Below, piece after piece: positions 12,579 to 23,670 of a stretch of DNA of 64,000 bases (within the stretch, counting starts at the first letter, position 1; each line of letters starts with the position of its first letter). This DNA comes from Luidia sarsii (taxonomy: Eukaryota; Echinodermata; Asteroidea; Paxillosida; Luidiidae), in NCBI GenBank assembly GCA_949987565.1, contig OX465107.1:16300622-16364621 (forward strand), written 5' to 3'. Both the position numbers and the translations under genes were made by a program. The notes beneath the pieces are model-generated. The model saw only the letters and a program-made list of their open reading frames with translations, did no database searches and was not told where the DNA came from.

Positions 12579-15391
12579 CTTGCCTAGTTCCCTTCTTTAG
12601 CAAAACCCATGGTCCAAAAATTCACAGCCAGCACCCACTACTACTACACTGGCAGTCAACTGTGACAGAACATGGGCCGCGAACCGTTGCAATATTAACT
12701 CCATCCAACGGCAGGGCTTTGGCACGAGTGACTCACATGCTTTCTGCGCGTGCCCGTCAACGAGTTCACACTGAATTCCAATGAGCAGGGTGTCAGGCAG
12801 AGGCTACATGCTCCGGGCAAAAACTAAAACGGTGAGGATATTTTCCTCGGTATTTTTATTTATTTTTTAAGCAATCTTGAAAGAGGGGACTGACTGTGTC
12901 AGCTATGGGTTATCACTTATCTCAATAAAAAAAACCAACAAAGAAACACAAATCAAGGGAATAGATTTTTAAAAATCCGTCTTAAGTCTGAACTACAATA
13001 TAAAACTCACAAGTTACATATGGAATAATTATTTCTGTCTGATAAAACCTTTGATTCTAAAAAACAAAATAAAATTGTAATACATGTACATTTTATCTCA
13101 GTGACTGCTTGTACATTGACTGATGGTAAAAATTCAACTAGTAGAGCAGAGAAGAGGGGAGAAAAAACCTCACCGGGGTCAACTTGGGTTTGCTCAAGCA
13201 GAATACATTCAATCCCCATATATTGCCTATAACACACTCCTTCCCCAACATGAAAAAAAAAACTAGCTGTGTAGTGCGGTGCTGTGTTGGATTAAACCTT
13301 TGTACCCTTTTGCTTCCCCATCAACAAAAAAGAGGGGGTGGGGAATGAGGAGGGAGAGCTCCATGCTGTAAGCATATGCAGCACATAACTCAATGCTGCT
13401 GCCCAGTGCAAACACGGGCTATTTGTCGGCACCTCCGTAAATATCCCCAAAACCTATAGGATTTCTGGCGGGGTTTTATTCGGAATCCACGGCTTGATAA
13501 AAGGTGAGAGGGTGGCATAAAAAAAAAAAAAAAAAAACAACGCCAGATGACTGGCAGGAAATGAGTTGGTCCTTTTCTGGTTAATTATAAATATGGAAAG
13601 ATTTAATCTACTTTACCAAGAATTACTTGCGAGAGGGCCACATACAGAAGGTATCTGATCAGTTGATGAGTAGTAAAAGACGACTATAATCTGCAGTTTC
13701 TGCACTAGCTTTATGCTGACATGTACCGGTAACTCGGTAAGTCAATCCATGAGTACGTTCCAACTGAAAACCAGATGATTTCTCTTTGTTTCTAATTCAA
13801 GGAAAACCACGCCAGTCAATCCCTCTGCTCTCCATGGTGGTAACGCAACACCCCTTTTAGAACAGAATCTGGGGAAATGGATCCGGCCACCTGATGTTAA
13901 TACCCACATGGCATACGGTTTGTTTAACTATAACCTGGGTCAATCAATCTCTGTGGATATCGGATGAAATACATTTTGTAACATCAAAGGATTGCTCGAA
14001 GGAATCGATGCCATTCGACGGTCTCTTTCTCACCCAGTTTTTTTTTTCAATGACTCTTCCTGTGTTAGAACTTAACACAATAATTGGTGGCATCACCAAC
14101 TGATTTACAAGACATATCTTCGCCTACTGTGCCTCATACAAGACAACGAACCAAAAAGGGGAAAAAAACATACCCAGTGTTTTTGAGTGGGGTGGGGGGC
14201 AAAATGAGGCCCTTGTTCTGCCTTTTGAAGAGGGCAATACAATGGGGGGTCAGCTTTAAGCCCCCACATTAATCACACATGGTCTGGCCTACTGCCACAC
14301 TACACACAGGCAGCAGCCCGCTCAAGGTCTCTGGTCTCTCTTCCCTCCACTGGTCTGGCTCTGCCCAGTACTGGGCATGTTTCCCTGGCCCCACTTTCAG
14401 GGATCACCACCAACTCCCACATACCAACAGATGACCCTGAGATGGCAGTCATTTCCCCCACTTCTCTGCTTTCCATCTTCGGGTCTTGGCAGTTTCCTTT
14501 CCCATTTGTTTTTAACACCAATTTCCACAGTTGTCTCTTTTCTTATGACTCTCACAGAGGCATAACTTGTTGAACATGCGACATGACTAGTTTATGATAG
14601 ACTTTGATTTTACAGTTGTACACAGTAAGTTTTTCCTATCGCTCCTATTTTTTTTAAACTATCAATTTGCAGTATATTTCACCTGTTTCAGTACGTCGCC
14701 TTGTTTGCCCGATTCACAATGACAGTAAATCTTTGAGTTTTTGCCCAAAGGGTAAAAAGAACACTACTCATGGCGACGAAGCAATACGTTTCGTGGACAA
14801 GACTTTAAAAACACACAAATCAAAAGGTCGATTCACACTCTTGATAAAAAACCAGCTCAAGCCTTGCGTAAAAAGCTGAACAGTAAAAATTACACTCATG
14901 CAGTTGACAATGTGAATGGCTGGTTGATCAGTGGTACAATTCGGCACAGTATCATCAGTCACCATTGCGACTTTTATCATTTTGGACTTTTTTTTTCTTC
15001 TTCTTCGCTTACAACTGACAGCATATGTACAAGATTGCACCCACCTGGTACTGTTCAGGGCCAGGGATGGGTGGATGGATGGTTTCCATGGCGATATCCA
15101 ACACTACTGCTTAGCTTGCTCACAATTCTCACACAAGCTCACAAAGTCACACCGACAGTTACAAGCAGTTGGGTTTTAAATTTCTTTAAGCACGAGACTG
15201 CCAGACGAGATTGCCAATCCACCAACAGTGGAGCCGGAACCGACACGGCATTGCAGTCATGCTGACAACTTGGCTTCACCAAAAACAAAACAAAAAATCC
15301 TCATTGCATTTTTTTTGTCGTTTATCTTGTGGGAGAGCAGCGTTACAAGTTAGTTAAAACAATTTAGAGCTTATTCTTGCTGGCGTTGGCA
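12579..15391. other. 3' flank and presumed 3' UTR of the Frizzled gene
   Basis: Noncoding sequence on the downstream side of the minus-strand Frizzled gene. I see no canonical AATAAA on the minus strand within the first 1.9 kb after the stop codon; the nearest are at 13475-13480 and the pair at 12855-12864. If they are used, the 3' UTR would be about 1.9-2.5 kb long. A run of A lies near 13520-13537. No other gene is apparent. Confidence 0.45.
12855..12864 (-). promoter_or_regulatory. Overlapping poly(A) signals downstream of Frizzled
   Basis: On the minus strand this reads AATAAATAAA, two overlapping canonical hexamers, about 2.5 kb after the Frizzled stop codon. A single hexamer also lies at 13475-13480. 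Either could set the mRNA end; transcript data would decide. Confidence 0.25.
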
Positions 15392-17050
15392 TCATACATT
15401 CGTGGGCGGCTGTTTGGGCTGAAATATCGAGCAGATGCGCGAGTAGAATATGGACCAGGAGCGCACGGTCTTCCCGGACCAAATCCAGACCCCACTGGTG
15501 ATGCCCACCACTAAGAGCATGAGATACTTGATCATGTAGACCAAAAAGTCGGGGTAGGAGAGATCGGTGAAGGAGCGGGTGCCCTGGCAGGAGAAGCTGT
15601 ACGGTATGCAGTTCTGCTTGCGCCACTGCTCCTGCCACCGCTCGTGGTTGGACTGCTCGTAGAAGTAGCAGCCGATGACCACCGAGGCGGGCAGCGTGTA
15701 GAGGACCGAGAAGAGCCCGATGCGCATCATCAGCTTCTCCAGCTTGTCCGTCTTGTTGCCGTCCTGCTTCATGAAAGTCCGGATGCGGAAGAGGGCGATA
15801 AATCCGGTCAGGAGGAAGATGGAGCCGATGATCAGGTAGACGAAGAGCGGGGCCAGGACAAAGCCGCGCAGGGCGTTGATGTTGGACATGCCCGTGTAGC
15901 AGACCCCGGCCAGGGGGTCGCCGTCGATCTCGCCCACGGCCAGGATGACGATGGTCTTGATGGCCGGGATGGACCAGGCGGCAAAGTGGAAATACTGCGA
16001 GTTGCGCTCGATGGCCTCGTGGCCCCACTTCATGCCAGCGGCCAGGAACCAGGTCAGACTGAGGATGACCCACCACAGCGAGGAGGCCATGCTGAAGTAG
16101 TACAGCAACATGAAGAGGATGGTACAGCCTTCCTTCTTGGGGCCCTGCGACAGGGTCCATAGCCTTCCGGGTGCAGTGGGTCGGTTGCAGGAGACGGTGT
16201 CGGCCAAGAAAAATCCACTGATGTAGACGACAGAGATGACAAAGTAGCAGCCGGAGAGGAAAATGATCGGCCGCTCCGGGTACTTGAAACGGCTGCGGTC
16301 GATGAGAAACGTCAGGACAGTGAAGAGGGACGAGACCGCGCAGAGGAACGCCCAGGAACCGATCCAGATACGGGCAAAGCGCTGCTCGCTGGTGTTGTTG
16401 AAGTACATGTGGCAGGGGGCGCCGCAGTTCTTGGCCCCCATGAACTCGTACTGCCAGTCGTGGTCCACCATGAGCTCCTTGGGGCAGGAGAACTCCACCG
16501 GCTTGGACAGCGAGGTGGTGGGCGGCAGCTTGGTCACGTTGGGCGGGGTGGTGGGCGGCATGGTGAACTTGTCCGAGGTCCGGTTGCGGTCGAAGCAGAG
16601 GCCCGTCTCGGGGAACTTGTCGCAGTCCAGGCTGGCCGGCCAGGAGAAGCCGAACTTGTTCATGAGCTCCTCGCAGCCGCTGCGAGCGCTCAGGCAGAGC
16701 GACTTGCATGGCTGCAGGGCAGGCTGGTCGGGGATGCGGGCGCAGAAGGGAGCGTACATGGAGCAGAGGAAGTACTTGAGATCCACCGAGCACTGCACCT
16801 TGACCAGCGGGTAGAACTGGTGCACCTCCAGGCCGGCCTCGTCCTGTCTCTGGTGGTTCAGCAGGTTGGGCATGATGGTCTCGTTGTAGGGGACGTCCTG
16901 GCACAGCGGAATGGTGATGGGCTCGCAGCGGCCGTACGAAATGCTGCCGATCTGACACTGGACGGCCGAAAGTCGGCACAGGAGGACGACGGCGAGAGCG
17001 GCAATGCGGCCGGCAAATCCCGCCAAATCGGCCCCTTTCCTCACCGCCAT
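15392..17050 (-). CDS. fz1/2/7: Frizzled receptor, 1/2/7 subfamily (intronless)
   Basis: A seven-pass receptor for Wnt ligands at the plasma membrane, signalling through Dishevelled. The 552 residues begin with a signal peptide (about 1-32). The cysteine-rich Wnt-binding domain follows, with all ten cysteines (42, 50, 87, 96, 103, 115, 119, 126, 143, 152), the conserved [11 protein letters not shown] stretch and N-glycosylation sites at N56 and N156. A short Pro/Thr linker (about 160-185) leads to seven membrane segments near 228-250, 261-283, 309-335, 353-373, 396-420, 441-464 and 501-525. KTVRSW (527-532) is the Dishevelled-binding KTxxxW motif, and the protein ends PTNV, a T-x-V PDZ-ligand type. 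The start has A at -3 and G at +4, with an in-frame stop at 17063-17065 just upstream. The frame is a single uninterrupted exon, as in vertebrate FZD1, FZD2 and FZD7. It is far more GC-rich than its surroundings. Frizzled identity is certain; the 1/2/7 assignment rests on the CRD and is likely. Confidence 0.97.
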   Translation of the reverse strand: MAVRKGADLAGFAGRIAALAVVLLCRLSAVQCQIGSISYGRCEPITIPLCQDVPYNETIMPNLLNHQRQDEAGLEVHQFYPLVKVQCSVDLKYFLCSMYAPFCARIPDQPALQPCKSLCLSARSGCEELMNKFGFSWPASLDCDKFPETGLCFDRNRTSDKFTMPPTTPPNVTKLPPTTSLSKPVEFSCPKELMVDHDWQYEFMGAKNCGAPCHMYFNNTSEQRFARIWIGSWAFLCAVSSLFTVLTFLIDRSRFKYPERPIIFLSGCYFVISVVYISGFFLADTVSCNRPTAPGRLWTLSQGPKKEGCTILFMLLYYFSMASSLWWVILSLTWFLAAGMKWGHEAIERNSQYFHFAAWSIPAIKTIVILAVGEIDGDPLAGVCYTGMSNINALRGFVLAPLFVYLIIGSIFLLTGFIALFRIRTFMKQDGNKTDKLEKLMMRIGLFSVLYTLPASVVIGCYFYEQSNHERWQEQWRKQNCIPYSFSCQGTRSFTDLSYPDFLVYMIKYLMLLVVGITSGVWIWSGKTVRSWSIFYSRICSIFQPKQPPTNV

Positions 17051-17304
17051 GTTGTCAGCTGGTTACTCGTATCCCTCCGTTAATAGCAGGTCATCGAGAC
17101 AGCGACGATCACAGCTTGGATTCGAGTGAAATACTGCCGATATTTTCGTCCAGGAATGGAAAATTGTTGAGCTGAGCGGTGGAGCTACTGCCCGATGGAG
17201 GATCACGCGTACAGTTGGTGCCATAGAGTGAGGTGGGCACACTGTGGTCACACAGACGGCTCAGCGCATAATGTTTACCATATCGTATCTGCTTTGTGGC
17301 TGGC
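17051..17304 (-). other. Frizzled 5' leader and proximal promoter
   Basis: About 250 bp between the Frizzled start codon and the CCAAT/CRE pair. An in-frame TAA (17063-17065) rules out an upstream extension of the protein. I see no clear TATA box. The transcription start probably lies in this interval, but its exact position cannot be read. Confidence 0.5.
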
Positions 17305-17326
17305 CCAATGGCTGAACCTGACGTCA
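17305..17326. promoter_or_regulatory. CCAAT box and palindromic CRE upstream of Frizzled
   Basis: ccaat at 17305-17309 and an exact CRE palindrome tgacgtca at 17319-17326, 10 bp apart and about 255-275 bp upstream of the start codon. NF-Y and CREB/ATF sites close together are common in metazoan core promoters. Function is inferred from position and motif. Confidence 0.5.
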
Positions 17327-18710
17327 CGAGGAGGTTTCTATTACCCCTAAATCTCGCTCACCAGCGCGCGCGCATTAGCATAGAGAATAGAAAAAACAAA
17401 AACGGAGGGAAAATGGGAGAAGCCAGTACGTTTCCGTGTAGAAAGCTATACCTAACTGATACATTTCATAAAGATAAATCTTCAATATATTATTGGTGAG
17501 GACCAATAAAGTAAAGAATCAATTCACAAACAGGCGAATCCACATCTTTAGAAACGGTCAAATGCTAAGTGCGTTCTACCCAATCAGCGCCCTCCGTCAA
17601 ATCACATGATCATCACTTGAACAAAGCGGTGATGACAGGTGCACAAAGCGAGGAGCAAATTGCGGCACATATTAAAGGTGATTCCGGCACGAACCCCTCA
17701 CTCAAAGTGAAAAATTCAAACCCTTTTTTCGCTGCTTTATTAAGGCGAAGGCACGCCACGATCATATCTCCTCACCCAAATCTAAATATAATTAACTGCT
17801 CCCCTACTTTCTCTTCGACTGCACTTATCAAAATGAACTTTCCACTTGTTTACGGTCAACATTATTTTGTCCATTTACTGTCCAACCAAGCGGAAAGCGG
17901 TGACTAAAACTTACTCAAAGAAGCACATTAAATCAGCGGCGCACGATTCGCATGGGAAAGACAGGGGGGGGGGGTATGAGCCACACGTCCAGGGATGTGA
18001 CCCTTGGAGATTTGGGGGTTTCCTAATTAATCAGTGAATAACTTCCTGCATGGTTTCCTTAATTGTTTCCTATAATTATTAGTTTGCAGAATTGTTCACC
18101 ATCTTCTGATCCTCTATTGCATGCTCTAAGGGATATGTCAGGCTACCGCTACCGGGCATCCTGTTCCATGCAGTTGTTGCAATTGCATAGGGGATATCAT
18201 TCAGTTCACCAAGGGATGCTGCATTTTTTACGTCTGACGCGTTAAAAACAATCCGGTCTTGGGGATGGGGGGGGGGGGGTCCACTTCAGACTCATTTGTG
18301 TATTCATGATCATTTTGAAATTGTGAAGATGCATGAAAACAGTTTGAAAACTGATCCAGCGTGAGGTAATTATCAACTGAAATTCAAAAGGGACGTTATA
18401 GATTTCTAGGAAAAAGGCCTTGCAAAGAAACAATTGTGATCAATATGTTTTAATTGTAGGCCTCCAGCAACATTTTGTTTACCTAAGCCTTTGCAGATTT
18501 CTTAAAAGAGTACATCGCTGAAGAAAAGAACATTTCAGGGAAAAGGGAAACCCAGCTAGAATAAACAAAACCTGCAGGTTTATTGACGGCGGGTTTACAG
18601 AAATTAGGAAGATGATCTGACATTGTGGGAATTATTTCCTGTAGAACATTACCCAAAGCCAGAAAAGTTTCTGGCTCGAGTCAAGAATCTCTCATCTTTA
18701 TAACTTATAA
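17327..18710. other. Upstream intergenic DNA
   Basis: Contains a short CG-dinucleotide run (gcgcgcgcgc near 17365-17373) next to attagcat, a POU-like word at 17374-17381. A ccaatcag lies at 17579-17586, with G runs near 17965 and 18267-18279. No coding exon is evident. Confidence 0.5.
17620..17626 (+). promoter_or_regulatory. TCF/LEF-type site upstream of Frizzled
   Basis: aacaaag matches the WWCAAAG core bound by TCF/LEF, the nuclear effectors of Wnt signalling. A one-mismatch neighbour (cacaaag) lies at 17642-17648. The sites are about 570-600 bp upstream of the start codon. A 7-bp match is weak evidence by itself. Confidence 0.25.
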
Positions 18711-19042
18711 GGTGATATACAAAAATGTTGCAAACTGCTTACTGACTAAAATTACCAAAATGTAAATCTTAAAATTTAGTTTCGATCCTAGCAGGACCTT
18801 TCTCTGCCTTTGAGAAAGGTCCTGCTAGGATCGAAACGTCAGGCCCACTAAATTTTAAGATCTTTATAACTTATAAGACTCAACATTTAGTGAGCCTGAT
18901 GTTTCGATCCTAGCAGGACCCTTCTCAAAGGCAGAGAAAGGTCCTGCTAGGATCGAAACGTCAGCCCCACTAAATTTTGAGATCTGCATACATTTTGGTA
19001 ATTTTAGTCAGTAAGCAGTTTGCAACATTTTTGTATACCACC
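18711..19042. mobile_element. Double-hairpin foldback element
   Basis: The outer ends are long inverted repeats: tatacaaaaatgttgcaaac at the left reappears inverted at the right, and the pairing continues through gactaaaattaccaaaatg. Inside are two hairpins. The first (18781-18804 with 18812-18835) has perfect 24-bp arms around a 7-base loop. The second (18901-18926 with 18934-18959) has 26-bp arms with one mismatch. Both carry the core gatcctagcaggacctttct. A word, atctttataacttataag, occurs just before the element and again between the hairpins. No protein is encoded. Scattered fragments of the same sequence occur through the window, so this is a non-autonomous family. Confidence 0.85.
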
Positions 19043-19770
19043 TTTAATCTTTATATGACAATAAAGTAAACCACTGAGGTAAAACTGACTGGGAGCCTTG
19101 AAGCATGGAGGAATGCTTGAAGCATTTAGAGGTAATATACAAAAATGGTACAACTTGCTTCCTGACTAAAAATAAATGGGATAAATAAAACCAGAACTGT
19201 CCGGTCCACAAAAAATTCTGAGCCTTCTAAGATTTGTATAATAATTATGTCAATTAATTTCTGTCACTAAAGGCAAATTTGTTATTGTAACACGTTTGAA
19301 TTAGTCTATTAACACATGCAGATGTTGGACAAAGATTATACAGTGCATGTACTACATGGGGGGAGGATCATTCAGGTTGATTTAAATTAACAATTGTAGA
19401 TATCTTTTCATTAAGAGTAATTAATCACAGTACCAGCTTCCTGTTTATGGAGGGAAGTGGTTATGCACTAGCTACATTCATCAGCTCAGCCTGATTGGGT
19501 TTGCAATAATGAGGGGGTGTAAAGGGGGCACAATAGCCAGGCCATAATTGGTATACAGCAGAGAGGTAGAGATGAATCAAACCTGGAAAGGCTTCCTCCT
19601 GTTTATTTTTACTGGGGGGGGGGGGGTTGGCAGGGTCCTATCAGTGATTGGCAGATCAGCTGTGAGGCAGTGATTGATGATTTAAATAGCATGAATTATT
19701 CACGAACCCTTTGGCCAGGACAATAGGCATCCTGGCAGTCCAACATTTGGCAGAGTTGCAAACAGCCATT
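19043..19770. other. Intergenic DNA with a foldback fragment
   Basis: A degraded end of the foldback family (gaggtaatatacaaaaatgg, then gcttcctgactaaaa) lies at about 19131-19170. A G run lies near 19614-19626. The rest is unique and unremarkable. Confidence 0.55.
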
Positions 19771-20060
19771 AGGCCTTTTCACACCACCACAGCCTCTCAA
19801 TTTTTCAACCCCGCGTAACCCGGTATCATTTCACATTTGATTCATGCAAACTGAGCTTATTTCAACCCGGGACGGCTTCAACACCGAGATTTCACCGCGA
19901 ACTCAACCTGGTTCTTTTCACACTCGTAAAAAATTCACCCCTGGTCCGGAGCAGGGTTGAGTTCAACCTGGATTGAAGCCAATCTCGGGGTTGGCGCGGG
20001 GTTTTCAACTATTTTCAACCCCAGTGTCAACCCCGAGATTTGTCTAGTGTGAAAAGGCCT
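19771..20060. mobile_element. 290-bp terminal-inverted-repeat element
   Basis: The ends are exact 14-bp inverted repeats, aggccttttcacac (19771-19784) and gtgtgaaaaggcct (20047-20060). The trinucleotide att abuts both ends, as a 3-bp target duplication would. The interior repeats words such as ttcaacc, ttcaaccccg and ccgagattt on both strands, giving extended self-complementarity. No coding capacity, so it is a MITE-type DNA transposon. Diverged relatives may lie at 55785-55976 and 26152-26345. Confidence 0.85.
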
Positions 20061-21944
20061 ATTCATTCATGCGTAGGACAACCAAATAAGTGGCATTTCA
20101 GCTTTCTTTGGGCACACTGCAAAATTGTGCAAATCATGTTCAACATGTCTGGCCAGTGGTGGTGAATGTAATTTTCTACAACAAAGCAAGTCACCTGACC
20201 AGTTCTCAACTTTGTTTAATAAAAAAAAAATTGAATGCAAGACACAATAATCCATCTCAGCTGAATTATTATTCATGATGAATCCCACAAGTGGATGTCA
20301 TTTCCACTCAAAATAATATTTTTTACCCAACTCGGGCAGAAAATCCAATAAGGGTTGCCCATCTGTTCAGGAACAGAAAGAAAACAAAAAGAGAGAAAAG
20401 AATGAAAGCCAGAGCTTCGCCAATCATGAAATTGCTAAATTTACAGCCTCAGCCGTCAGGCAAGAAAAGAAAAAAAAGAGGGATTGAAAAAAAAATCTGC
20501 GAGGCAAGACGCACAGCCCCTTGCTCTGATTAAATGAGTGCACGTCAGAACGATTTGGCTCTAGTTATTGTTACAGACGCCGGGCGCACAATGAATTATG
20601 AATACTATCCGTGTTTATTCAAGGGTGGTTGCGGCTGGTTATGAATTTTTTAAAGCTGAGGTTTCGGTGACCTGACAGAAAGGGCCAGAAAGGTGTGTTG
20701 GGGTCCTACATAATTGAACTGTGCCAATAAGCCCCCCCCCTTCCATAATTATATATCCAATACATACCTGTCTGTAATAACACACCATTGGTCCCAAACA
20801 GAAGAGGTCACTGGCCAGTCGTTGTGCCTTGGCATAGTTCTCCTATTGTTCACACCCAAGCCCCCTGCAGTCCCCAACAACCCCCAGCCCCCAACCCTCC
20901 ACTACTCCTCCACCAATATTTGGTTTGATCAGTCTGGGTGCGGACTCCAGCGCTCACCCCCCTGCTCATGCCCCTTGGTCCTCATTACCGCTCTCATTCA
21001 ATCAGCATTTGAACTCATTTCTGGGTCAGTCACAACCTGTGAGGCTCATCATCAATTATGGAGGGCTAGACTATTGAAGAATAACAATGGTCTGGAAGAA
21101 ATTGAGGCCCTTGTGAGTTCAGGGATATATTTTGTGTCCTTTCTTTCTTTCTTTCTTTTTCTTTTTTTGAGGGGAGGGTTGAGTGGGAGAGGAAGGATAG
21201 GGGTGTGAGGTGAGACCCACGCATTACTATTGATGAAGCTCACCGTGAAATTTCTCGAAAGGAAAGGAAGTGCAAATTGTTTTGCCATTTACTTGATTTC
21301 CATTGATCAGCATCCTCAGCATCTCAATCACTTGGCCCCGCTGCAGCCATCGATCACACCATTGTGGCTGCTCTCGGTGTTGCCATGGCTGCCACTGTGA
21401 CCTTTGACATGATCACTGCTGCCATTCTCAACACCAGGCGGCAGGTGGCATCGCTATCATTGCCAACTATCACCATCAACACCTCCACCTCAGTCTATCC
21501 GTTAAATGATTCAAATCAAGTTGAAATCAGGCCAAATCAGGCCAAATTAAATCTAATTGACTTTATGAAACTGTTAATCATCAAAACCAGTCATTCTAAC
21601 AGCAATATATAATCTTAAGCTTTATTCTGATTTCTAGCGCAGACACTGAAGTCCGAAGGATAGAACAGCAAACCAAACACAACCTATTGCCAAAAATAAT
21701 GTGTACCTAATTATATCCGCACTTGTGAGTTGAAAAAAAATGAGAAAAGCAGCTACACTGCTGGCTGATGGCAGACACAATCCCAGTCACTTCTACAACA
21801 ACAATAGACAGTTACTAGACAGTAATTGATGCCGTTTGGTAGATTTCACAGTAATTGGTGTCAATCAAAAGATGGATGAGTCGATCAGTTAACTACTAAC
21901 AGCAATGATGTCTTAATATTTCCCAATGGCTACTAACCTTTTAT
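20061..21944. other. Intergenic DNA
   Basis: Unique DNA with a (TTTC)n run at 21139-21163. The open frames of up to 164 codons are interrupted by simple sequence and have no domain. No gene is supported. Confidence 0.55.
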
Positions 21945-22043
21945 AGAAAGGTCCTGCTAGAGTCAAAACATCAGGCCCTCTACCTTTTTTAGATTTACAA
22001 TAAAAATATGATCATGCAAGTCAGTGCAACATTTTTGTTCAGG
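21945..22043 (+). repeat. Foldback-family fragment
   Basis: Contains gaaaggtcctgctag and catcaggccctct, followed by a diverged copy of the outer end (gtcagtgcaacatttttgt). This is half of the 18711-19042 structure. Confidence 0.8.
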
Positions 22044-23202
22044 TCAACACATTCAGGTTTATATTTAAACATCAAAAGAACTCCAGACACAAATTTGTGT
22101 TTGTTTTTTGCTTAATTTCTCCACAGCCCCATTAAACATGAAAGCAATTACCGCAAAAAGGCCCGGCGTTGCAGCGGATAACAAATATTAGCACTAGATC
22201 TTTGGCCAGTGAGCTTACACAATACTGGGGTTACCTGTCGGGTTTGTATGTCAGATCCATCCCCCTCCCGTCCGCCTAGCCCCCGGTTATTTTCTTAGCG
22301 TGCACATTTTACATGTTTTCAGATTAGGGCCCCCCCGGGAGGAGTCGGTCGTGGATGATGTAGACATGTCAGAAGGTAACAAGATCGCACATTATGATAA
22401 TTGCCTCTTGTTCGATTCCTTCTCTGCTTTGCTCAGCTTGGGCTCAGCTCAACTCGGCGGTGGCAGGTCGGGATCGTTGATCAGGCCTGAGTGCCGTTTT
22501 CTTCATTTGCCAATGAGCAATTGGATTCCCTTTGCCATCCTTCACATCCCCCGCCCCTCCCCGCCCCTGCAACCAAACCCGGCCCACTTCAGTCCTCCTC
22601 TGATGAGGCACTAGCCTTGTCCAAGGCGGTCTCTCTGATACGGCACTGATGTGCATGCAGAGATCCAGGCCCTGCAGACGCATGCAAACCGCGGCACAAC
22701 GGAACTACCACGCCGAAGCCAAGCTGTACACGGCACGCAGGCCGTGCCGCTTGACATTCCACACAGTCTGTGTGCGTACATGTGTACGAGCGTGTACGCA
22801 GCCGTCCTTACAGCCCGAGTACGCATACAAGCTACGGGCGGGAAATGGCGTATGCAAGCTAAGAGATAATGGAGCTGCATTTCGGATATCACTCGCAACG
22901 GTATTGCCCAAAGCGCCATATACAGTATATTTCTGAAGGATGGATTGAGATTTCAATATATCATCAGCCAACGACATGATCAAGTCTACTGAGACACATA
23001 TTCTTATATTCCCCATTACATCTGATTACAGACCAGTGCCACCAATACCTTGCTGATCAGTGTGCATGTCATGAGGATGTGATTCCATGAAGTGGAGGAT
23101 CACTCCGGTACACTCCGACACTGCTGCCAAATTTATTGGCAGAGTTTTCCGAATGGCTCACCAAATTGAGACCACATCCAACACAGTTTGAGTTGTGCCA
23201 TC
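22044..23202. other. Intergenic DNA, partly GC-rich
   Basis: 22320-22860 is CpG-richer and open in several frames on both strands, with no recognisable domain. It contains tgtgcgtacatgtgtacgag-like alternating words. Nothing supports a gene. Confidence 0.5.
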
Positions 23203-23270
23203 GAGAAAGGTCCTGCTAAGATCTGAAATGTCGGTGTACGTAGTCAGCAGTTTGCAACATTTCTGTATGA
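23203..23270 (+). repeat. Foldback-family fragment
   Basis: gagaaaggtcctgctaagat at the left and gtcagcagtttgcaacattt at the right: the core and outer end of the family with the middle shortened. Confidence 0.8.
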
Positions 23271-23555
23271 CTTAAAACAAAAAAGAAGAAGAGAATCATC
23301 AATCAGGACAGTGGAAGGGCTCATATCTGACTGCAAACAGTAAAATAAAAACCTATTGATTTTCACTACAAAGCAAAACAAAGTGGCTCAATAACAGTGC
23401 ACACTGAAGCATGAGTAACATTTTAATTGATATTCCAAAGGTTAAGTCCTCCTACCAAGCTCCAACCATGGACAAAAAGGTTCAAATGAACTTGATGACC
23501 AAAATCAAAATAGACTTATTGGAATGGTTTCTCTGTCTAAATTCTGTCTATGAAG

Positions 23556-23670
23556 TAAATACAAAAAAAACTGTTGCAAACTGCTCACTGACTAAAATGA
23601 CCTGCAAATCTCAAAAGATAGAGGGCCTGACGTTTCGATCCTAGCAGTAGCAGGACCTTTCTGAAAGGCA
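23556..23670 (-). repeat. Foldback-family fragment
   Basis: Runs from the outer end (ctgttgcaaactgctcactg) to the core (cgtttcgatcctagcag), with a small duplication of agcag in the core, then ctttctgaaaggcag. Confidence 0.8.

Noticed and set aside
15354..16979. A 541-codon open frame overlapping the Frizzled gene on the same strand, shifted by one base
   Set aside because: It is open because the gene is GC-rich at third positions; its Pro/His/Arg/Leu-rich product has no domain, while the Frizzled frame is fully conserved.
16409..17083. Long antisense frames opposite Frizzled (also 15644-16162 and 16263-16814)
   Set aside because: They are mirror images of a GC-rich coding sequence, with no recognisable protein features.
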